Shown here piece after piece: positions 55,683 through 64,000 of a DNA stretch of 64,000 bases. Location of the stretch: NCBI GenBank assembly GCA_018394315.1, contig CP074575.1, positions 1,644,615 to 1,708,614 of the forward strand, read 5' to 3'. The translations under genes and the position numbers were made by a program. This stretch comes from Mycoplasmatota bacterium. Its GTDB lineage: Bacteria; Bacillota_I; Bacilli_A; MAG-NZ. Below the pieces are notes generated by a model. It had not been told where the DNA came from. It did not search any database and saw only the letters and a list, made by a program, of their open reading frames with translations. The stretch's first letter is position 1; the number at the start of each line of letters is the position of its first letter.

Positions 55683-56554
55683 ATCGCTATATCCCCTCTT
55701 ATTGATGGATGGTATTCATAATCAACTAGTTCAAAATCTTCAAAACTATAATCAAATATTGAATCCCTCTTCTTAATATTCATTAATGGTAGAGGTTTAG
55801 GTTCCCTTGTTAGCTGAGTATTCACTTGATCCAAGTGGTTTTCGTAAATGTGACAGTCTCCAAAACTATGTATAAATTCACCAACTTCTAGGTCTGTTAC
55901 TTTAGCAATCATCATTGTAAGTAATGCATAAGAAGCAATATTAAACGGTACTCCTAAAAAAGCATCAGCACTTCTTTGATATAATTGGCAACTCAATTTT
56001 CCATTATCAACATAGAATTGAAACATAGTATGACAAGGCGGTAAAGCCATTTCATCAACTTTAGCTGCATGCCAGGCATTTACAATCAATCTTCTTGATA
56101 AAGGATTATTTTTTATCATCTCAATAACTTTTGCAATTTGATCTACTGACTTTTCAGAATCTTCAAAGTGCCTCCACTGTCTCCCATAAACTGGACCAAG
56201 CTCTCCCCACTTTTCAGCAAATTCATTATTAGATTTAATCTTATGAGCGTACTCTTTTAACGATTCACCTTGAAACTGATCAGACTGTTTATATTTTTCA
56301 TATGGCCATTCATTCCATATGTTTACATTATTATCTACTAAGTATTTTATATTTGTAGAACCAGACAAGAACCATAGTAACTCATGAATTATTGACTTTA
56401 AATGAGTTTTTTTTGTAGTTACTAAAGGAAATCCGTCGGCTAAGTCAAAGCGCATTTGATATCCAAATGTTGAAATAGTTCTAACGCTAGTTCTATTATC
56501 TCGAATGCTTCCATTTTCTTTAATATGTTTTAAAAAGTTCAAATATTGTTCCAT
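55679..56554 (-). CDS. thyA: Thymidylate synthase
   Basis: ThyA methylates dUMP to dTMP. The 291-residue protein has the catalytic cysteine in [11 protein letters not shown] near residue 173, the dUMP-binding [20 protein letters not shown] and the N-terminal [31 protein letters not shown]. It starts the thyA-folA-plsC-pdp group. Confidence 0.97.
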   Translation of the reverse strand: MEQYLNFLKHIKENGSIRDNRTSVRTISTFGYQMRFDLADGFPLVTTKKTHLKSIIHELLWFLSGSTNIKYLVDNNVNIWNEWPYEKYKQSDQFQGESLKEYAHKIKSNNEFAEKWGELGPVYGRQWRHFEDSEKSVDQIAKVIEMIKNNPLSRRLIVNAWHAAKVDEMALPPCHTMFQFYVDNGKLSCQLYQRSADAFLGVPFNIASYALLTMMIAKVTDLEVGEFIHSFGDCHIYENHLDQVNTQLTREPKPLPLMNIKKRDSIFDYSFEDFELVDYEYHPSIRGDIAI

Positions 56555-56717
56555 TTATATATGAATTGATTAAGACAAAACCAATTCATGTCACCTCGCT
56601 TTCTTTTCAAATTATACCACGCATAAATCTAGATATAAAGAAATAGAACCTCAATATATACAGTTTATATCTTTTGTTTATTATACATAAATCACATAAT
56701 CTTTAAGTCATGTTAAA

Positions 56718-56741
56718 AAAGTTGCTATAAGAAGCAACTTT
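56718..56741 (-). terminator. Terminator after ssb
   Basis: The perfect 8-bp stem AAAGTTGC/GCAACTTT is followed by TTTTTTAAC on the minus strand. Confidence 0.8.
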
Positions 56742-56778
56742 AAAGGGTATTTGATTAAATAGACCATTATTTGATAAA

Positions 56779-57114
56779 TTAATTATCGTTTTTATTTAGG
56801 TTGATAAAGGTAACTTTTTCTGCAATTATCTCAGGATACGTAAAATACTTTTCATCATCATATTTATATTTTTTCATCGCAAGACGAGCTTTTATACCTA
56901 CCGTAGAACCCTTCTTACAATATTCAGAAGTACTTTCAGCAATCCCTTCCCATAACGTACAAGTTAAAAAATCAGTATCATATTCTCCTGTCTCTGCATT
57001 CTTATAATTTCTAGAAACAGCTAGCGTAATGTTTGAAACACTCTTTCCATCGCTAGTTTCTCTTATTTCAGGATCTTTTACTAATCTTCCAACTAAAATT
57101 ACTTGATTTAACAA
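56779..57114 (-). CDS. Short single-stranded DNA-binding protein (SsbB-like)
   Basis: This 111-residue OB-fold protein begins MLNQVILVGRLVKDPEIRETSDGKSVSNITLAVSRNYKN and has FLTCTLWEGIAESTSEYCKKGSTVGIKARL, the SSB core. It stops right after the OB-fold. The acidic C-terminal tail (DDDIPF) that recruits repair and replication proteins is absent. This is the form of B. subtilis SsbB, the competence-induced SSB. Because the window also holds a DNA-uptake-capable pilus operon, a role in transformation is possible. Confidence 0.87.
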   Translation of the reverse strand: MLNQVILVGRLVKDPEIRETSDGKSVSNITLAVSRNYKNAETGEYDTDFLTCTLWEGIAESTSEYCKKGSTVGIKARLAMKKYKYDDEKYFTYPEIIAEKVTFINLNKNDN

Positions 57115-57329
57115 TTCTTATCATCTCCATTCTTTAGCCGGCTTAAGAATATTATAAGGGAAAATGCAGTTAATCAAAGGTTCATATAATCTATAATTAT
57201 TTCAATTAAATCATTAATTTATATAAATATTACTGTTTTACTTGTTATAGTGATAATTATCATCATCAATTAATTATATTTTAGATATTTTAGCCTGATT
57301 TTGTATTTTTATAATTAGTTTAAGCATTT

Positions 57330-57359
57330 AAAAACCAAGGTCACTTTGCCTTGGTTTTT
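57330..57359 (-). terminator. Terminator after the ymfH-like gene
   Basis: The perfect 11-bp stem AAAAACCAAGG/CCTTGGTTTTT has T runs on both strands. It overlaps the stop codon of the M16 peptidase gene at 57341. Confidence 0.88.
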
Positions 57360-58603
57360 AAGATTACACTACAAATATTTTCTTTCTTAAAGTAACTTTT
57401 TAATTTTATTACGTCCTCGAAAGTAATATTCTCTACAACATTTACTATGTCGAAGAGATCAATTCCATTAAATTTATAAGCTGTAAATTCATTAGCTATT
57501 CCTTCTGGAGAATTAAGTAATTTTAGCATACTACCATAGAACTTTTTCTTTACATTTTTAAACGACTCTTTAGATACATCCATCTCCAAACATTTTAAGA
57601 GCTCATCTTTTAACTTTTCGGGATCATTAGAATCTCCAGCAATTAGTACAGAACTAAACTTTTCCTCAACATATGGTAAAACACTAAAAGTATAATTGAT
57701 TAATTTGTCTTTAAAGAGTCTTTCGTAGTTTTCGGAACTCCTACCGAATAATATATCCAAATAGATCATCATACTCATTTTGTATTTAGACAAATCATCC
57801 TTATATATATCAGGACTTCCCTTTACTCCTAACATTAATTTAGGAAATACGTCCTGCATTTCTATCACTTTTTCTTTCTCGTTTAGTTCTAACTCCTCAT
57901 CAAAATTGTAATGAGTAATTTCTTTTTTCTCATATCCTTTTTCTCTTTGATTACTTTCAATCAATTCCATCATTTTAGGAATATCATAATCACCGACAAT
58001 AAATAAGAGCATGTTACTTGGATGATAATACGTTTCATAACATTCATATAATACTTCAGGTGTAATCTTATCAATTGATTCAATTGAGCCAGCGATATCA
58101 TTTCTTACTGGGTGAGACTTATAAATTGATTTCATAGTTTCGAACATTATTCTTGCATCAGGAATATCATTATACATTTGAATTTCTTCTTTAATTATTC
58201 CTTTTTCTTTTTCTACACTTTCATCTGTAAAGTATGGGTTTTGTACAAAATCAATTAATAATGTTATATTGTCTTCTATATTGGAAGTGCAAGATATTAA
58301 ATAAGATGTTCTATCATATGTTGTGAATGCATTTGAATTTGCACCAAATTTAGAGAATTCCTCAGTTATATCACCTGTTTCGCTTTCAAATAACTTGTGT
58401 TCAAGAAAATGAGCAATACCATTTGGTAAAGTAACTTCTTCTCCATTTAGATTCAATTTATTATCAATTGATCCAAATTTGGTTGTAAACGTAGCATAAG
58501 TCTTATTAAACCCTCTTTTAGGCATAAGATATACATCTAATCCATTTTCTAGTTGTTTGTAATATAGTTCTTCATTTAAATTATCATATACAATCTTCTT
58601 CAT
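57341..58603 (-). CDS. ymfH: M16-family zinc peptidase, active-site subunit (YmfH-like)
   Basis: This 420-residue insulinase-type protein has the inverted zinc motif HFLEH at residues 65-69 and the second glutamate in the following helix (KEEIQMYND near 135), so it should be catalytic. It pairs with the protein encoded just upstream, and the two overlap by one base. B. subtilis has ymfF and ymfH side by side in the same order. The true substrate is unknown. Confidence 0.9.
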   Translation of the reverse strand: MKKIVYDNLNEELYYKQLENGLDVYLMPKRGFNKTYATFTTKFGSIDNKLNLNGEEVTLPNGIAHFLEHKLFESETGDITEEFSKFGANSNAFTTYDRTSYLISCTSNIEDNITLLIDFVQNPYFTDESVEKEKGIIKEEIQMYNDIPDARIMFETMKSIYKSHPVRNDIAGSIESIDKITPEVLYECYETYYHPSNMLLFIVGDYDIPKMMELIESNQREKGYEKKEITHYNFDEELELNEKEKVIEMQDVFPKLMLGVKGSPDIYKDDLSKYKMSMMIYLDILFGRSSENYERLFKDKLINYTFSVLPYVEEKFSSVLIAGDSNDPEKLKDELLKCLEMDVSKESFKNVKKKFYGSMLKLLNSPEGIANEFTAYKFNGIDLFDIVNVVENITFEDVIKLKSYFKKENICSVILKTKAK

Positions 58604-59853
58604 TATTCTCCCTCCTTATTAGTTAAAAGGAAAATAGTATCTTCTTTAATTCTACTTGCTGCACTCATAATATCTTCTCTAGTGATATTTTCGATAGTTT
58701 CAATCATAGTTTCTATACCAAATTCTCTACCGATGAGAATATCTTGATAAGCCTTACTTATTAGTGTAGCTTGTCGATCCATCATTTCTAAAATGTCATT
58801 TACTAGAGATTTCTTGACATTATGTAATAGTTGATCGGAAAAATCTCCTTTTTTTAGTTTCTCTATCTGTTCGCTTATTATTTTATAAGCATTCTCATAA
58901 GTATCTGCATTTATTCCAGAATAAAGATGGATAACACCTTTATATGGATTATACACACTTCTTATGTAGTAACATAATGAATGTTCTTCTCTTACGGTCT
59001 GAAATAACATACTATTGGGAGCACTACCTAATAGGGAGTTTCCAACTACCATTGCATAGTATAGTTCATCATTAAATCTGATTTCAGTACGATAACCTAT
59101 ATTTAATTTTGCTTGATTAACGTCCTGAATTTCTTTATATTCTTCAGTTTTATGAATATCTTTTGTTTCTAAATCTAAACAAGATACAATCTCTTTGTTA
59201 GAAAATGAAAAATCTTCAAATGGAGCTAAATTATTAAACTTACCTGCAACAATAACATCAACCTTATCATTTTCTATCATATATTTATATTCTTCATATA
59301 AATTCTCGGGTGTAATTGAATCTAAATCTTTCTTATATCCAATTGCTTTAATCTTCATTTTTTCATTTTCATACATGTATTCCTTCATTTTGTCTAATGC
59401 ATAACCAGTTTTATCATCATTTAGTGAATCTATGTTTTCATTTAATAAACGTTTTTCTTCAAGTAGTTTCTCTTTATCAAATCCTTCATCAATGATTAAT
59501 GGTTTGAAAACTACTTCTTTGAAGAGGTCGATTACTTTTGGTAACATTTCCTCTCCTATGTATTCTTCATTGATATAGTTAATACTAATACTTATAATGC
59601 TTAAATTACCGACTTTTGACATGCTTAAGCTAATAGACGCATCATAAAGTTCTTCTAAATACATTACGAGTTCACGTTTAGTTTTATATTTCTTACACCC
59701 AGAATAGAGAATAGAAGGTAATAATGCTCTTTTAGTAATATTTTCTCTTTTGAGCTCAGAAGTAAATTTGATTGAAATTGTATTAGTTTTAAACTTGTCA
59801 GTTTCAATCATATGGATATCATAGCCATAATCTTTATTCAATATATATTTCAT
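58603..59853 (-). CDS. ymfF: M16-family peptidase-like subunit without zinc motif (YmfF-like)
   Basis: This 416-residue protein has the M16 fold but lacks HxxEH: the corresponding place reads ALLPSILYSGCKKYKTKRELVMYLEELY. C-terminal M16 features (ELYYAMVVGNSLLGSAPNSMLFQTVREEHSLCYYIRSVYNPYKG) are clear. As in other two-subunit M16 peptidases, this is likely the substrate-binding partner of the active subunit at 57341. Confidence 0.88.
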   Translation of the reverse strand: MKYILNKDYGYDIHMIETDKFKTNTISIKFTSELKRENITKRALLPSILYSGCKKYKTKRELVMYLEELYDASISLSMSKVGNLSIISISINYINEEYIGEEMLPKVIDLFKEVVFKPLIIDEGFDKEKLLEEKRLLNENIDSLNDDKTGYALDKMKEYMYENEKMKIKAIGYKKDLDSITPENLYEEYKYMIENDKVDVIVAGKFNNLAPFEDFSFSNKEIVSCLDLETKDIHKTEEYKEIQDVNQAKLNIGYRTEIRFNDELYYAMVVGNSLLGSAPNSMLFQTVREEHSLCYYIRSVYNPYKGVIHLYSGINADTYENAYKIISEQIEKLKKGDFSDQLLHNVKKSLVNDILEMMDRQATLISKAYQDILIGREFGIETMIETIENITREDIMSAASRIKEDTIFLLTNKEGE

Positions 59854-59972
59854 ATGTCACCTCTAATAATAGTATTCTTATAAACGGTCATATAATTCAG
59901 TTTTACAATTATTACCAGTAGTTCTACATTTTTTTAGGGACTTTCTTTAGAAAGCCCCTTAATTAATATAAT

Positions 59973-60689
59973 TTATTCAGCCATTTCTAATGCGATTTTC
60001 ATCATATTAGTAAATGCATTCTCTCTTTCTGAAGATGTTGTAACTTCATGTGTTACTAAATTATCAGAAATAGTAAGTAAACATGCTGCTTTTTTTCCAG
60101 TTACATTTGCATTATGGAATAACGCAAAAGATTCCATTTCAACACATGTAGCACCAGTTTTCTCAAGAATGTCAATATACTCAGTAAAATCTTCTCTATA
60201 AAACACATCAGACGAGTGAATTCTCTCTTTTCTAATATTAACATTCAAATCTTCAGAAATTTTTTCAAGTTTTTTGTTCAGTTCTGGGTTGGCTTTTAGA
60301 ATTTGTAGTTCCTCTCCATTTTGCGTTTTTGCATATGTACTCTCACTCCAACAATCTTCAACTAATACCACTTGATACAAATCTAGTTCCTTAATATAAG
60401 ATCCACTTGAACCAATTCTAATGATATTTTCTACATCGTAAAACTTATATAGTTCGTATGAGTAAATACCGATACTTGGCATACCCATGCCTGAACCCAT
60501 AACAGATATTTTTCTTCCTTTATAAGTACCTGTAAAACCTAACATACCTCGTACAGTATTAAACTGTTCAATATCTGTCAAGAATTTTTCAGCAATAAAT
60601 TTAGCTCTTAGTGGGTCACCTGGCATTAATACGGTTTTTGCAATTTTATTTTTATCTTTCACCTCAATGTGAGCAGTTGGTATAGTCAT
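59973..60689 (-). CDS. deoD: Purine nucleoside phosphorylase, DeoD type
   Basis: DeoD splits purine nucleosides with phosphate. The 238-residue hexameric-type enzyme begins with MTIPTAHIEVKDKNKIAKTVLMPGDPLRAKFIAE and has IIRIGSSGSYIKELDLYQVVLVEDC near residue 87. The substrate site CVEMESFALFHNAN near 180 and TISDNLVTHE with the catalytic aspartate near 205 are present. Pdp and DeoD in the same window support active nucleoside salvage. Confidence 0.96.
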   Translation of the reverse strand: MTIPTAHIEVKDKNKIAKTVLMPGDPLRAKFIAEKFLTDIEQFNTVRGMLGFTGTYKGRKISVMGSGMGMPSIGIYSYELYKFYDVENIIRIGSSGSYIKELDLYQVVLVEDCWSESTYAKTQNGEELQILKANPELNKKLEKISEDLNVNIRKERIHSSDVFYREDFTEYIDILEKTGATCVEMESFALFHNANVTGKKAACLLTISDNLVTHEVTTSSERENAFTNMMKIALEMAE

Positions 60690-60777
60690 AATTCCTCCTA
60701 ATAATCGTTTTCATTTTTTATCCAATTAACTTATTTTAGCATCTCTAGATAGCCTTAAATTAAACAGGTCTTTAAAC

Positions 60778-61662
60778 TTATTCTCTTGATGTATCCCTTT
60801 TCTCAATAATATCCATCAAAGATATAATTTCAAAATCATCTTCAGAGATTACTAGTTTTCTTATTTTATTTTGTACCTTCTTTGCTTTTCTTATAAAAGA
60901 TCCAGGTTTCAATACCTTAGTTCCTTCTACAAAGTTAGGTAGCATTGCTAAGAATCTATTTATTTTTGGCAATATATCTTTTGCAGAAACAATTGATGTT
61001 AATTCAGTCTCTTCAAATATCACATGTACATAATCAATATATTTTGGAAATACAGTTGGTCTTGTAATATCCCAAACTACTGATAATGCCAGTTCATCAG
61101 TTTCTAAATTGCGCATCACAATGTATTTATTTACATCAATTTCTCCATTAAAATATTCACTTAACAATTCACTATCAATTTGATAAGTGCATAATTCATT
61201 AAGTTTATTTGAATCAATAAGAAATTTACCTCTAGTTCTTGTGATTTCCTCAAAGGCTAAAGTTCTATCTCTATAGTCCAATAATTTTTCAAATATTTCA
61301 TCTTTATCAAACGGCATAATGTCTTGATTTAAATCCATATAGTAATATAAATCAAACATTTTTGCCAATTGATTTATTATGGTTAATATTTCATTTAGAT
61401 AGAAATTAGAAATTATTAATGGAAATTCAACAAATAAATTGATATTTGTAAATCCTGGATTTAGTGTATAAATGTTAGGTATAACATTATGTTTACTAAA
61501 AACAAAACTAGCCTTATTCTCTAATATTTTATTTTCGTATCTAAAAGATATATATTTTGCGTGTTGTGAATAGATAAAATCTTCTTCATCAAAAAACTCA
61601 TATACCCTTTTAAGAGAAATAGTACTTCTCCTATCCGAAAAAAAATGTATTCTATAATTCAT
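60778..61662 (-). CDS. Conserved-looking protein of unknown function, 294 residues
   Basis: I do not recognise a family. The protein looks soluble, with no signal or membrane helix and a mixed helix and strand pattern. It has only one cysteine. The middle (LFVEFPLIISNFYLNEILTIINQLAKMFDLYYYMD, around residues 75-110) and a basic helix near the end (FIRKAKKVQNKIRKL) stand out. Codon use is like the neighbours, and it shares orientation and close spacing (17 bp) with the nitroreductase gene upstream, so they may be co-transcribed. Confidence 0.75.
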   Translation of the reverse strand: MNYRIHFFSDRRSTISLKRVYEFFDEEDFIYSQHAKYISFRYENKILENKASFVFSKHNVIPNIYTLNPGFTNINLFVEFPLIISNFYLNEILTIINQLAKMFDLYYYMDLNQDIMPFDKDEIFEKLLDYRDRTLAFEEITRTRGKFLIDSNKLNELCTYQIDSELLSEYFNGEIDVNKYIVMRNLETDELALSVVWDITRPTVFPKYIDYVHVIFEETELTSIVSAKDILPKINRFLAMLPNFVEGTKVLKPGSFIRKAKKVQNKIRKLVISEDDFEIISLMDIIEKRDTSRE

Positions 61663-61679
61663 AGTATCACCATAATCCC

Positions 61680-62276
61680 CTAATATATTTTAACTGTTTC
61701 TTCTATTTTTTTCTTCTCAATCTTTGGTAAGTCATAAGAATCACCTTTATGACCAACTGCTAGAAGCAAATAAGGTACTTCATGGTCAGGTCTTTCCAAC
61801 ACATCTTTTAAGAACTTCATCTTGTGTGGTGTATAAGTTAAAGAAACTAATCCAACTTGATGTAAAGCAGATATAATCATTCCTGTAGCTAAACCTGTAC
61901 TTTTAGAAGCATAATATGTAGTCGAGTTATCAGTATTAGTCTTATGATAAAAAATCACTATCAGATAAGGTGCATCTGTTAAAAATGGCTTAGATATATC
62001 TATATTTAGATGTTTTAGATCATCATGCCAATTATTTAATGACTGGTTATCATAAAATTCTTTTTCGATTTCCTCAGCAGATACTCTAATCCTGCTTTTA
62101 ATGATTTCATCTTGTATGATACAAAATGTCCATGGTTGCATATTAGCTCCGCTAGGTGCTCTTAACCCAACTTTAATACAATTTATAATTACATCAATGG
62201 GGATTTCCTCATTGCTAAATTCTCGGTAAGTGCGCTTACTTTGAAATAAGTCAGCTAGTTCTTTTGATTTGTCCAT
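61680..62276 (-). CDS. Nitroreductase-family FMN oxidoreductase
   Basis: This 198-residue protein has the nitroreductase fold pattern: KRTYREFSNEEIPIDVIINCIKVGLRAPSGANMQPWTFCII at the N-terminus (FMN-phosphate contacts), STGLATGMIISALHQVGLVSLTYTPHKMKFLKDVL in the middle, and PYLLLAVGHKG near the end. Substrates of this family range from nitroaromatics and quinones to flavin breakdown and iodotyrosine. None can be named here. Confidence 0.9.
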   Translation of the reverse strand: MDKSKELADLFQSKRTYREFSNEEIPIDVIINCIKVGLRAPSGANMQPWTFCIIQDEIIKSRIRVSAEEIEKEFYDNQSLNNWHDDLKHLNIDISKPFLTDAPYLIVIFYHKTNTDNSTTYYASKSTGLATGMIISALHQVGLVSLTYTPHKMKFLKDVLERPDHEVPYLLLAVGHKGDSYDLPKIEKKKIEETVKIY

Positions 62277-62331
62277 TATTTTCCTCTATACTTTTTAATT
62301 ATAACACTTCTCTATATTAATAACAATTATA

Positions 62332-62694
62332 CTAACTAAGCTTATCTTTAATCTTTTCAAAGGTTTCTTCGCTGATAATATGTTCTATTTCACAAGCATC
62401 TTTGTCAGCAGTTTCTGATGAAACACCTAACACCTCAGAAAGGAATTGAGAAATAATTCTATGTTTTTCTATAATTTTTTCTGCTATTACCTTTCCTGCA
62501 TCATTAATAAAAATATTACCATACCTTTGATGAGTTACATATTTCATATCAACTAGTCTTTTAACAGCATCGTTAGCACTTGCTTTTGATACATTCATCC
62601 TTTTTGCTAGATCAGTTATTCTAACACCCTTTTCATTGCTAAGTATATATATATGTTCAATATAATCCTCTATCGACTGAGATAATTTAGTCAT
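62332..62694 (-). CDS. MntR/DtxR-family metal-dependent repressor
   Basis: This 120-residue protein begins with the winged helix domain of the family (SQSIEDYIEHIYILSNEKGVRITDLAKRMNVSKASANDAVKRLV) followed by the metal-binding dimer domain (AEKIIEKHRIISQFLSEVLGVSSETADKDACEIEHIISEE). The EKH...C-E-H pattern gives ligands for Mn or Fe. It has no SH3-like third domain, like MntR. The frame opens at 62709, but ATG at 62694 fits GGAGG. Manganese regulation is likely by family. No transporter gene lies beside it. Confidence 0.9.
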   Translation of the reverse strand: MTKLSQSIEDYIEHIYILSNEKGVRITDLAKRMNVSKASANDAVKRLVDMKYVTHQRYGNIFINDAGKVIAEKIIEKHRIISQFLSEVLGVSSETADKDACEIEHIISEETFEKIKDKLS

Positions 62695-62776
62695 ATCAAA
62701 TTCCTCCACATTTCATTATAACATTCTAAAATATACAATTAAATACATAAATTAGCTCTTTTAATTCAAGAAAGGT

Positions 62777-63472
62777 TTATTTATTTAATAAGTCTAATTC
62801 ATCTTTAGTCAATTCTCTATACTCTGATAACTTTAATTTATCGTCTAATTGAACTCCATTAATTGAGATCCTTTTTAAATAAAGTACCTTATTTCCTATT
62901 GACTGAAACATTCTTTTTACTTGATGGAATTTTCCTTCAAAGATTGTAATAAGAACAGTCTTCTCATCTATAATTTCTATTTCTGACGGTAGACATTTGT
63001 AGCCATCATTTAATGTAATTCCTTCTTCAAAGACAGATATTTTTCTTTTATTAAATACTTTGTCTAGTTTTACCTTATATATTTTGGATATATGGTTTTT
63101 AGGAGATATTACTCTATGTGTTAGTTTACCGTCATTAGTTAATATTACCAATCCCTCAGTATCGAGATCGAGTCTACCAACTGGATGCAAATCGTACTCT
63201 TTGTAATCTTCTAATAAATCAATAATAGTTTTATGTAGATTATCTTGAGTAGCTGATACAACACCTTTAGGTTTATTTAACATTAAATATACATATTTAC
63301 GGTAGTTTAGTAAATCATTCTTATATTTGATTACATCTTCTAATTCATCAACAATATATCCAGTCTTATTAATTACCCGACCATTAACAGTGACTTTACC
63401 TGTTTTTATAATCTTTTTAGTATCACTTCTAGATCCAAAACCACACTTTGATAAAAATTTATCTAATCTCAT
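62777..63472 (-). CDS. rsuA: Small-subunit rRNA pseudouridine synthase A type
   Basis: This 231-residue protein has an S4 domain (MRLDKFLSKCGFGSRSDTKKIIKTGKVTVNG) and the synthase domain with LHPVGRLDLDTEGLVILTNDGKLTHRVISP (catalytic aspartate near residue 100). It ends with TKDELDLL. Compared with RluB at 41290, the start MRLDKFL and the GFGSR pattern favour RsuA (16S position 516). ATG at 63472 follows GAGGTG. Confidence 0.86.
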   Translation of the reverse strand: MRLDKFLSKCGFGSRSDTKKIIKTGKVTVNGRVINKTGYIVDELEDVIKYKNDLLNYRKYVYLMLNKPKGVVSATQDNLHKTIIDLLEDYKEYDLHPVGRLDLDTEGLVILTNDGKLTHRVISPKNHISKIYKVKLDKVFNKRKISVFEEGITLNDGYKCLPSEIEIIDEKTVLITIFEGKFHQVKRMFQSIGNKVLYLKRISINGVQLDDKLKLSEYRELTKDELDLLNK

Positions 63473-63552
63473 TAGAAACACCTCGATTAACTATATATAA
63501 TATACCATATTTTAAGACTAAATCTTATAATAGCACTACTATTAAATATATA

Positions 63553-63581
63553 AAAAGAAGCTCTAACAAAAATGTTAAAGC
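63553..63581 (-). terminator. Terminator after the ThiS/MoaD-like gene
   Basis: On the minus strand GCTTTAACA pairs with TGTTAGAGC (one G-U pair), followed by TTCTTTTT. It lies about ten bases past the stop codon at 63591. Confidence 0.78.
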
Positions 63582-63590
63582 CCCTTAGAT

Positions 63591-63788
63591 TTATCCGCCA
63601 GCTAGTAAGTGAAGAATTTTAACATCATCACCATCTTCTATGAATGTAGTAGAATACTCATCTGGATTAATGAATTCATCATTAATTTTAACTATTTTCT
63701 TTTTGTAAGTGTATTTCTTTAGTTCGATAAGTTTTGTTACTGTTAATTTTTCTTGAAACTCTTCTTCTCTATTGTTTAGGTAAAACAT
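63591..63788 (-). CDS. ThiS/MoaD-like ubiquitin-fold sulfur carrier next to an aldehyde oxidoreductase
   Basis: This 65-residue protein ends in a di-glycine (DDVKILHLLAGG) and has the beta-grasp pattern IVKINDEFINPDEYSTTFIEDGDDV, so it is a ThiS/MoaD-type sulfur carrier activated at its C-terminal glycine. The longest reading starts at TTG 63809. ATG at 63788 begins one base after the oxidoreductase stop and is the natural choice. Location behind an aldehyde:ferredoxin oxidoreductase suggests it is the MoaD-like carrier for tungstopterin or molybdopterin synthesis. A ThiS role in thiamine synthesis cannot be excluded. Confidence 0.82.
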   Translation of the reverse strand: MFYLNNREEEFQEKLTVTKLIELKKYTYKKKIVKINDEFINPDEYSTTFIEDGDDVKILHLLAGG

Positions 63789-63789
63789 A

Positions 63790-64000
63790 TTACAAATGCC
63801 TACTAACAATATCCACTAATTCAGGTAAATCCATACCTAATTCTTTTAATTTTTCTATTGTTGGAACACCATCTTTAGACCATCCTCTTCTTTTATAAAC
63901 AGCATCAGTAAGTTTTTCATATTGAGATTCTCTATATTCTCTTAAAACAGCCATTTTTTCTTCAGTTGATTTATTTGTTAGGTTATATCCAACAATTTCT
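63790..64000 (-). CDS. C-terminus of a tungsten-type aldehyde:ferredoxin oxidoreductase (partial)
   Basis: The last 69 codons of a gene that runs off the right edge are present, reading EKMAVLREYRESQYEKLTDAVYKRRGWSKDGVPTIEKLKELGMDLPEL. The VYKRRGW-DGVPT-EKLKELG pattern is the typical end of aldehyde:ferredoxin oxidoreductases, which bind tungstopterin and a [4Fe-4S] cluster and oxidise aldehydes with ferredoxin. The active-site part is outside the window. It is followed directly by a ThiS/MoaD-like gene. Confidence 0.8.
   Translation of the reverse strand, partial: EIVGYNLTNKSTEEKMAVLREYRESQYEKLTDAVYKRRGWSKDGVPTIEKLKELGMDLPELVDIVSRHL

Noticed and set aside
59935-59960. Hairpin GGGGCTTTC/GAAAGTCCC after deoD as a terminator
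   Set aside because: On the minus strand the hairpin is followed by a run of A, not T, so it is not a standard intrinsic terminator for deoD.
1-64000. tRNA, rRNA, CRISPR arrays, insertion sequences and prophage
   Set aside because: No cloverleaf with a GTTCGAATC arm, regular repeat-spacer pattern, transposase, integrase or phage structural gene was seen in any intergenic gap.

Overview
The window is 64 kb of AT-rich, densely coding bacterial chromosome that reads with the standard code. Almost all genes lie on the minus strand. The gene set is that of an endospore-forming Bacillota. It includes spo0A, spoIVB, spoIIIAH, spoVB, spoIVA, a SpoVIF-like gene, spmA/spmB, spoVAC-AD-AE-AF, the spoIIAA-spoIIAB-sigF operon and two D,D-carboxypeptidase genes. 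Gene order follows Bacillus subtilis closely in three blocks: nusB-xseAB-dxs-tlyA-recN-spoIVB-spo0A; hisS-aspS-tcdA with apt-relA-dtd and spoVB-yrbG-yrzE; and cmk-rpsA-der-gpsA-(yphE-like)-spoIVA-hbs. No rRNA, tRNA, transposase, phage or CRISPR sequence was seen. Base composition together with type IV pilus genes, a potassium-dependent pyrophosphatase and an aldehyde:ferredoxin oxidoreductase suggests an anaerobic or fermentative deep-branching Bacilli/Erysipelotrichia/Haloplasma-like lineage. I cannot place it further without comparison.

Layout. 1-6.3 kb: a minus-strand type IV pilus or competence-pilus operon (pilB, pilC, major pilin, prepilin peptidase, pilM, start of a pilN-like gene) headed by a VanW/YoaR-like membrane protein. 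6.5-9.4 kb: a divergent plus-strand operon of three pilin-like secreted proteins, the first about 603 residues with a likely beta-helix. 9.4-13 kb: nfo, cshB, ispH and a small membrane protein. 13-21.8 kb: spo0A, spoIVB, recN, tlyA, dxs, xseBA, nusB and an isolated spoIIIAH. 21.9-29.6 kb: tcdA, aspS, hisS, a GNAT gene under a T-box leader, dtd, relA and apt. 29.7-32.3 kb: spoVB, a YetF-type gene and a YrzE-type gene. 32.4-39 kb: hbs, spoIVA, spoVIF-like, gpsA, der, rpsA, cmk. 39.2-41.3 kb: hppA. 41.3-48.8 kb: a forespore block (spoIIA operon, spoVA operon, dacF, spmA, spmB, rluB). 49-64 kb: an AAC(6')-like acetyltransferase, DinB, CPBP and HAD proteins, a second dacA-type gene, pdp, plsC, folA, thyA, a short ssb, two M16 peptidases, deoD, an unrecognised gene, a nitroreductase, an MntR-type regulator, rsuA, a ThiS/MoaD-like protein and the C-terminus of an aldehyde:ferredoxin oxidoreductase.

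Regulation visible in the DNA fits the sporulation programme. Two TGTCGAA (0A) boxes spaced exactly 10 bp apart overlap the likely spo0A promoter. A 0A-like box overlaps the likely spoIIA promoter. A near-consensus sigma-E promoter stands in front of the isolated spoIIIAH. A sigma-F/G-type promoter drives the spoVA operon. The leader of the GNAT-hisS-aspS operon is a T-box whose presumed specifier is GACAC, in which an Asp and a His codon overlap.

Two genes, spoIVB and the first pilin-like gene of the plus-strand cluster, have no usable ATG, GTG or TTG start. Both have a strong ribosome binding site just before ATT-ATC-AAA, which suggests non-AUG initiation. I found no clearly new multi-gene defence or mobile system. 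The least-described unit is the divergent pilin-like operon with its cysteine-rich, beta-helical first product.
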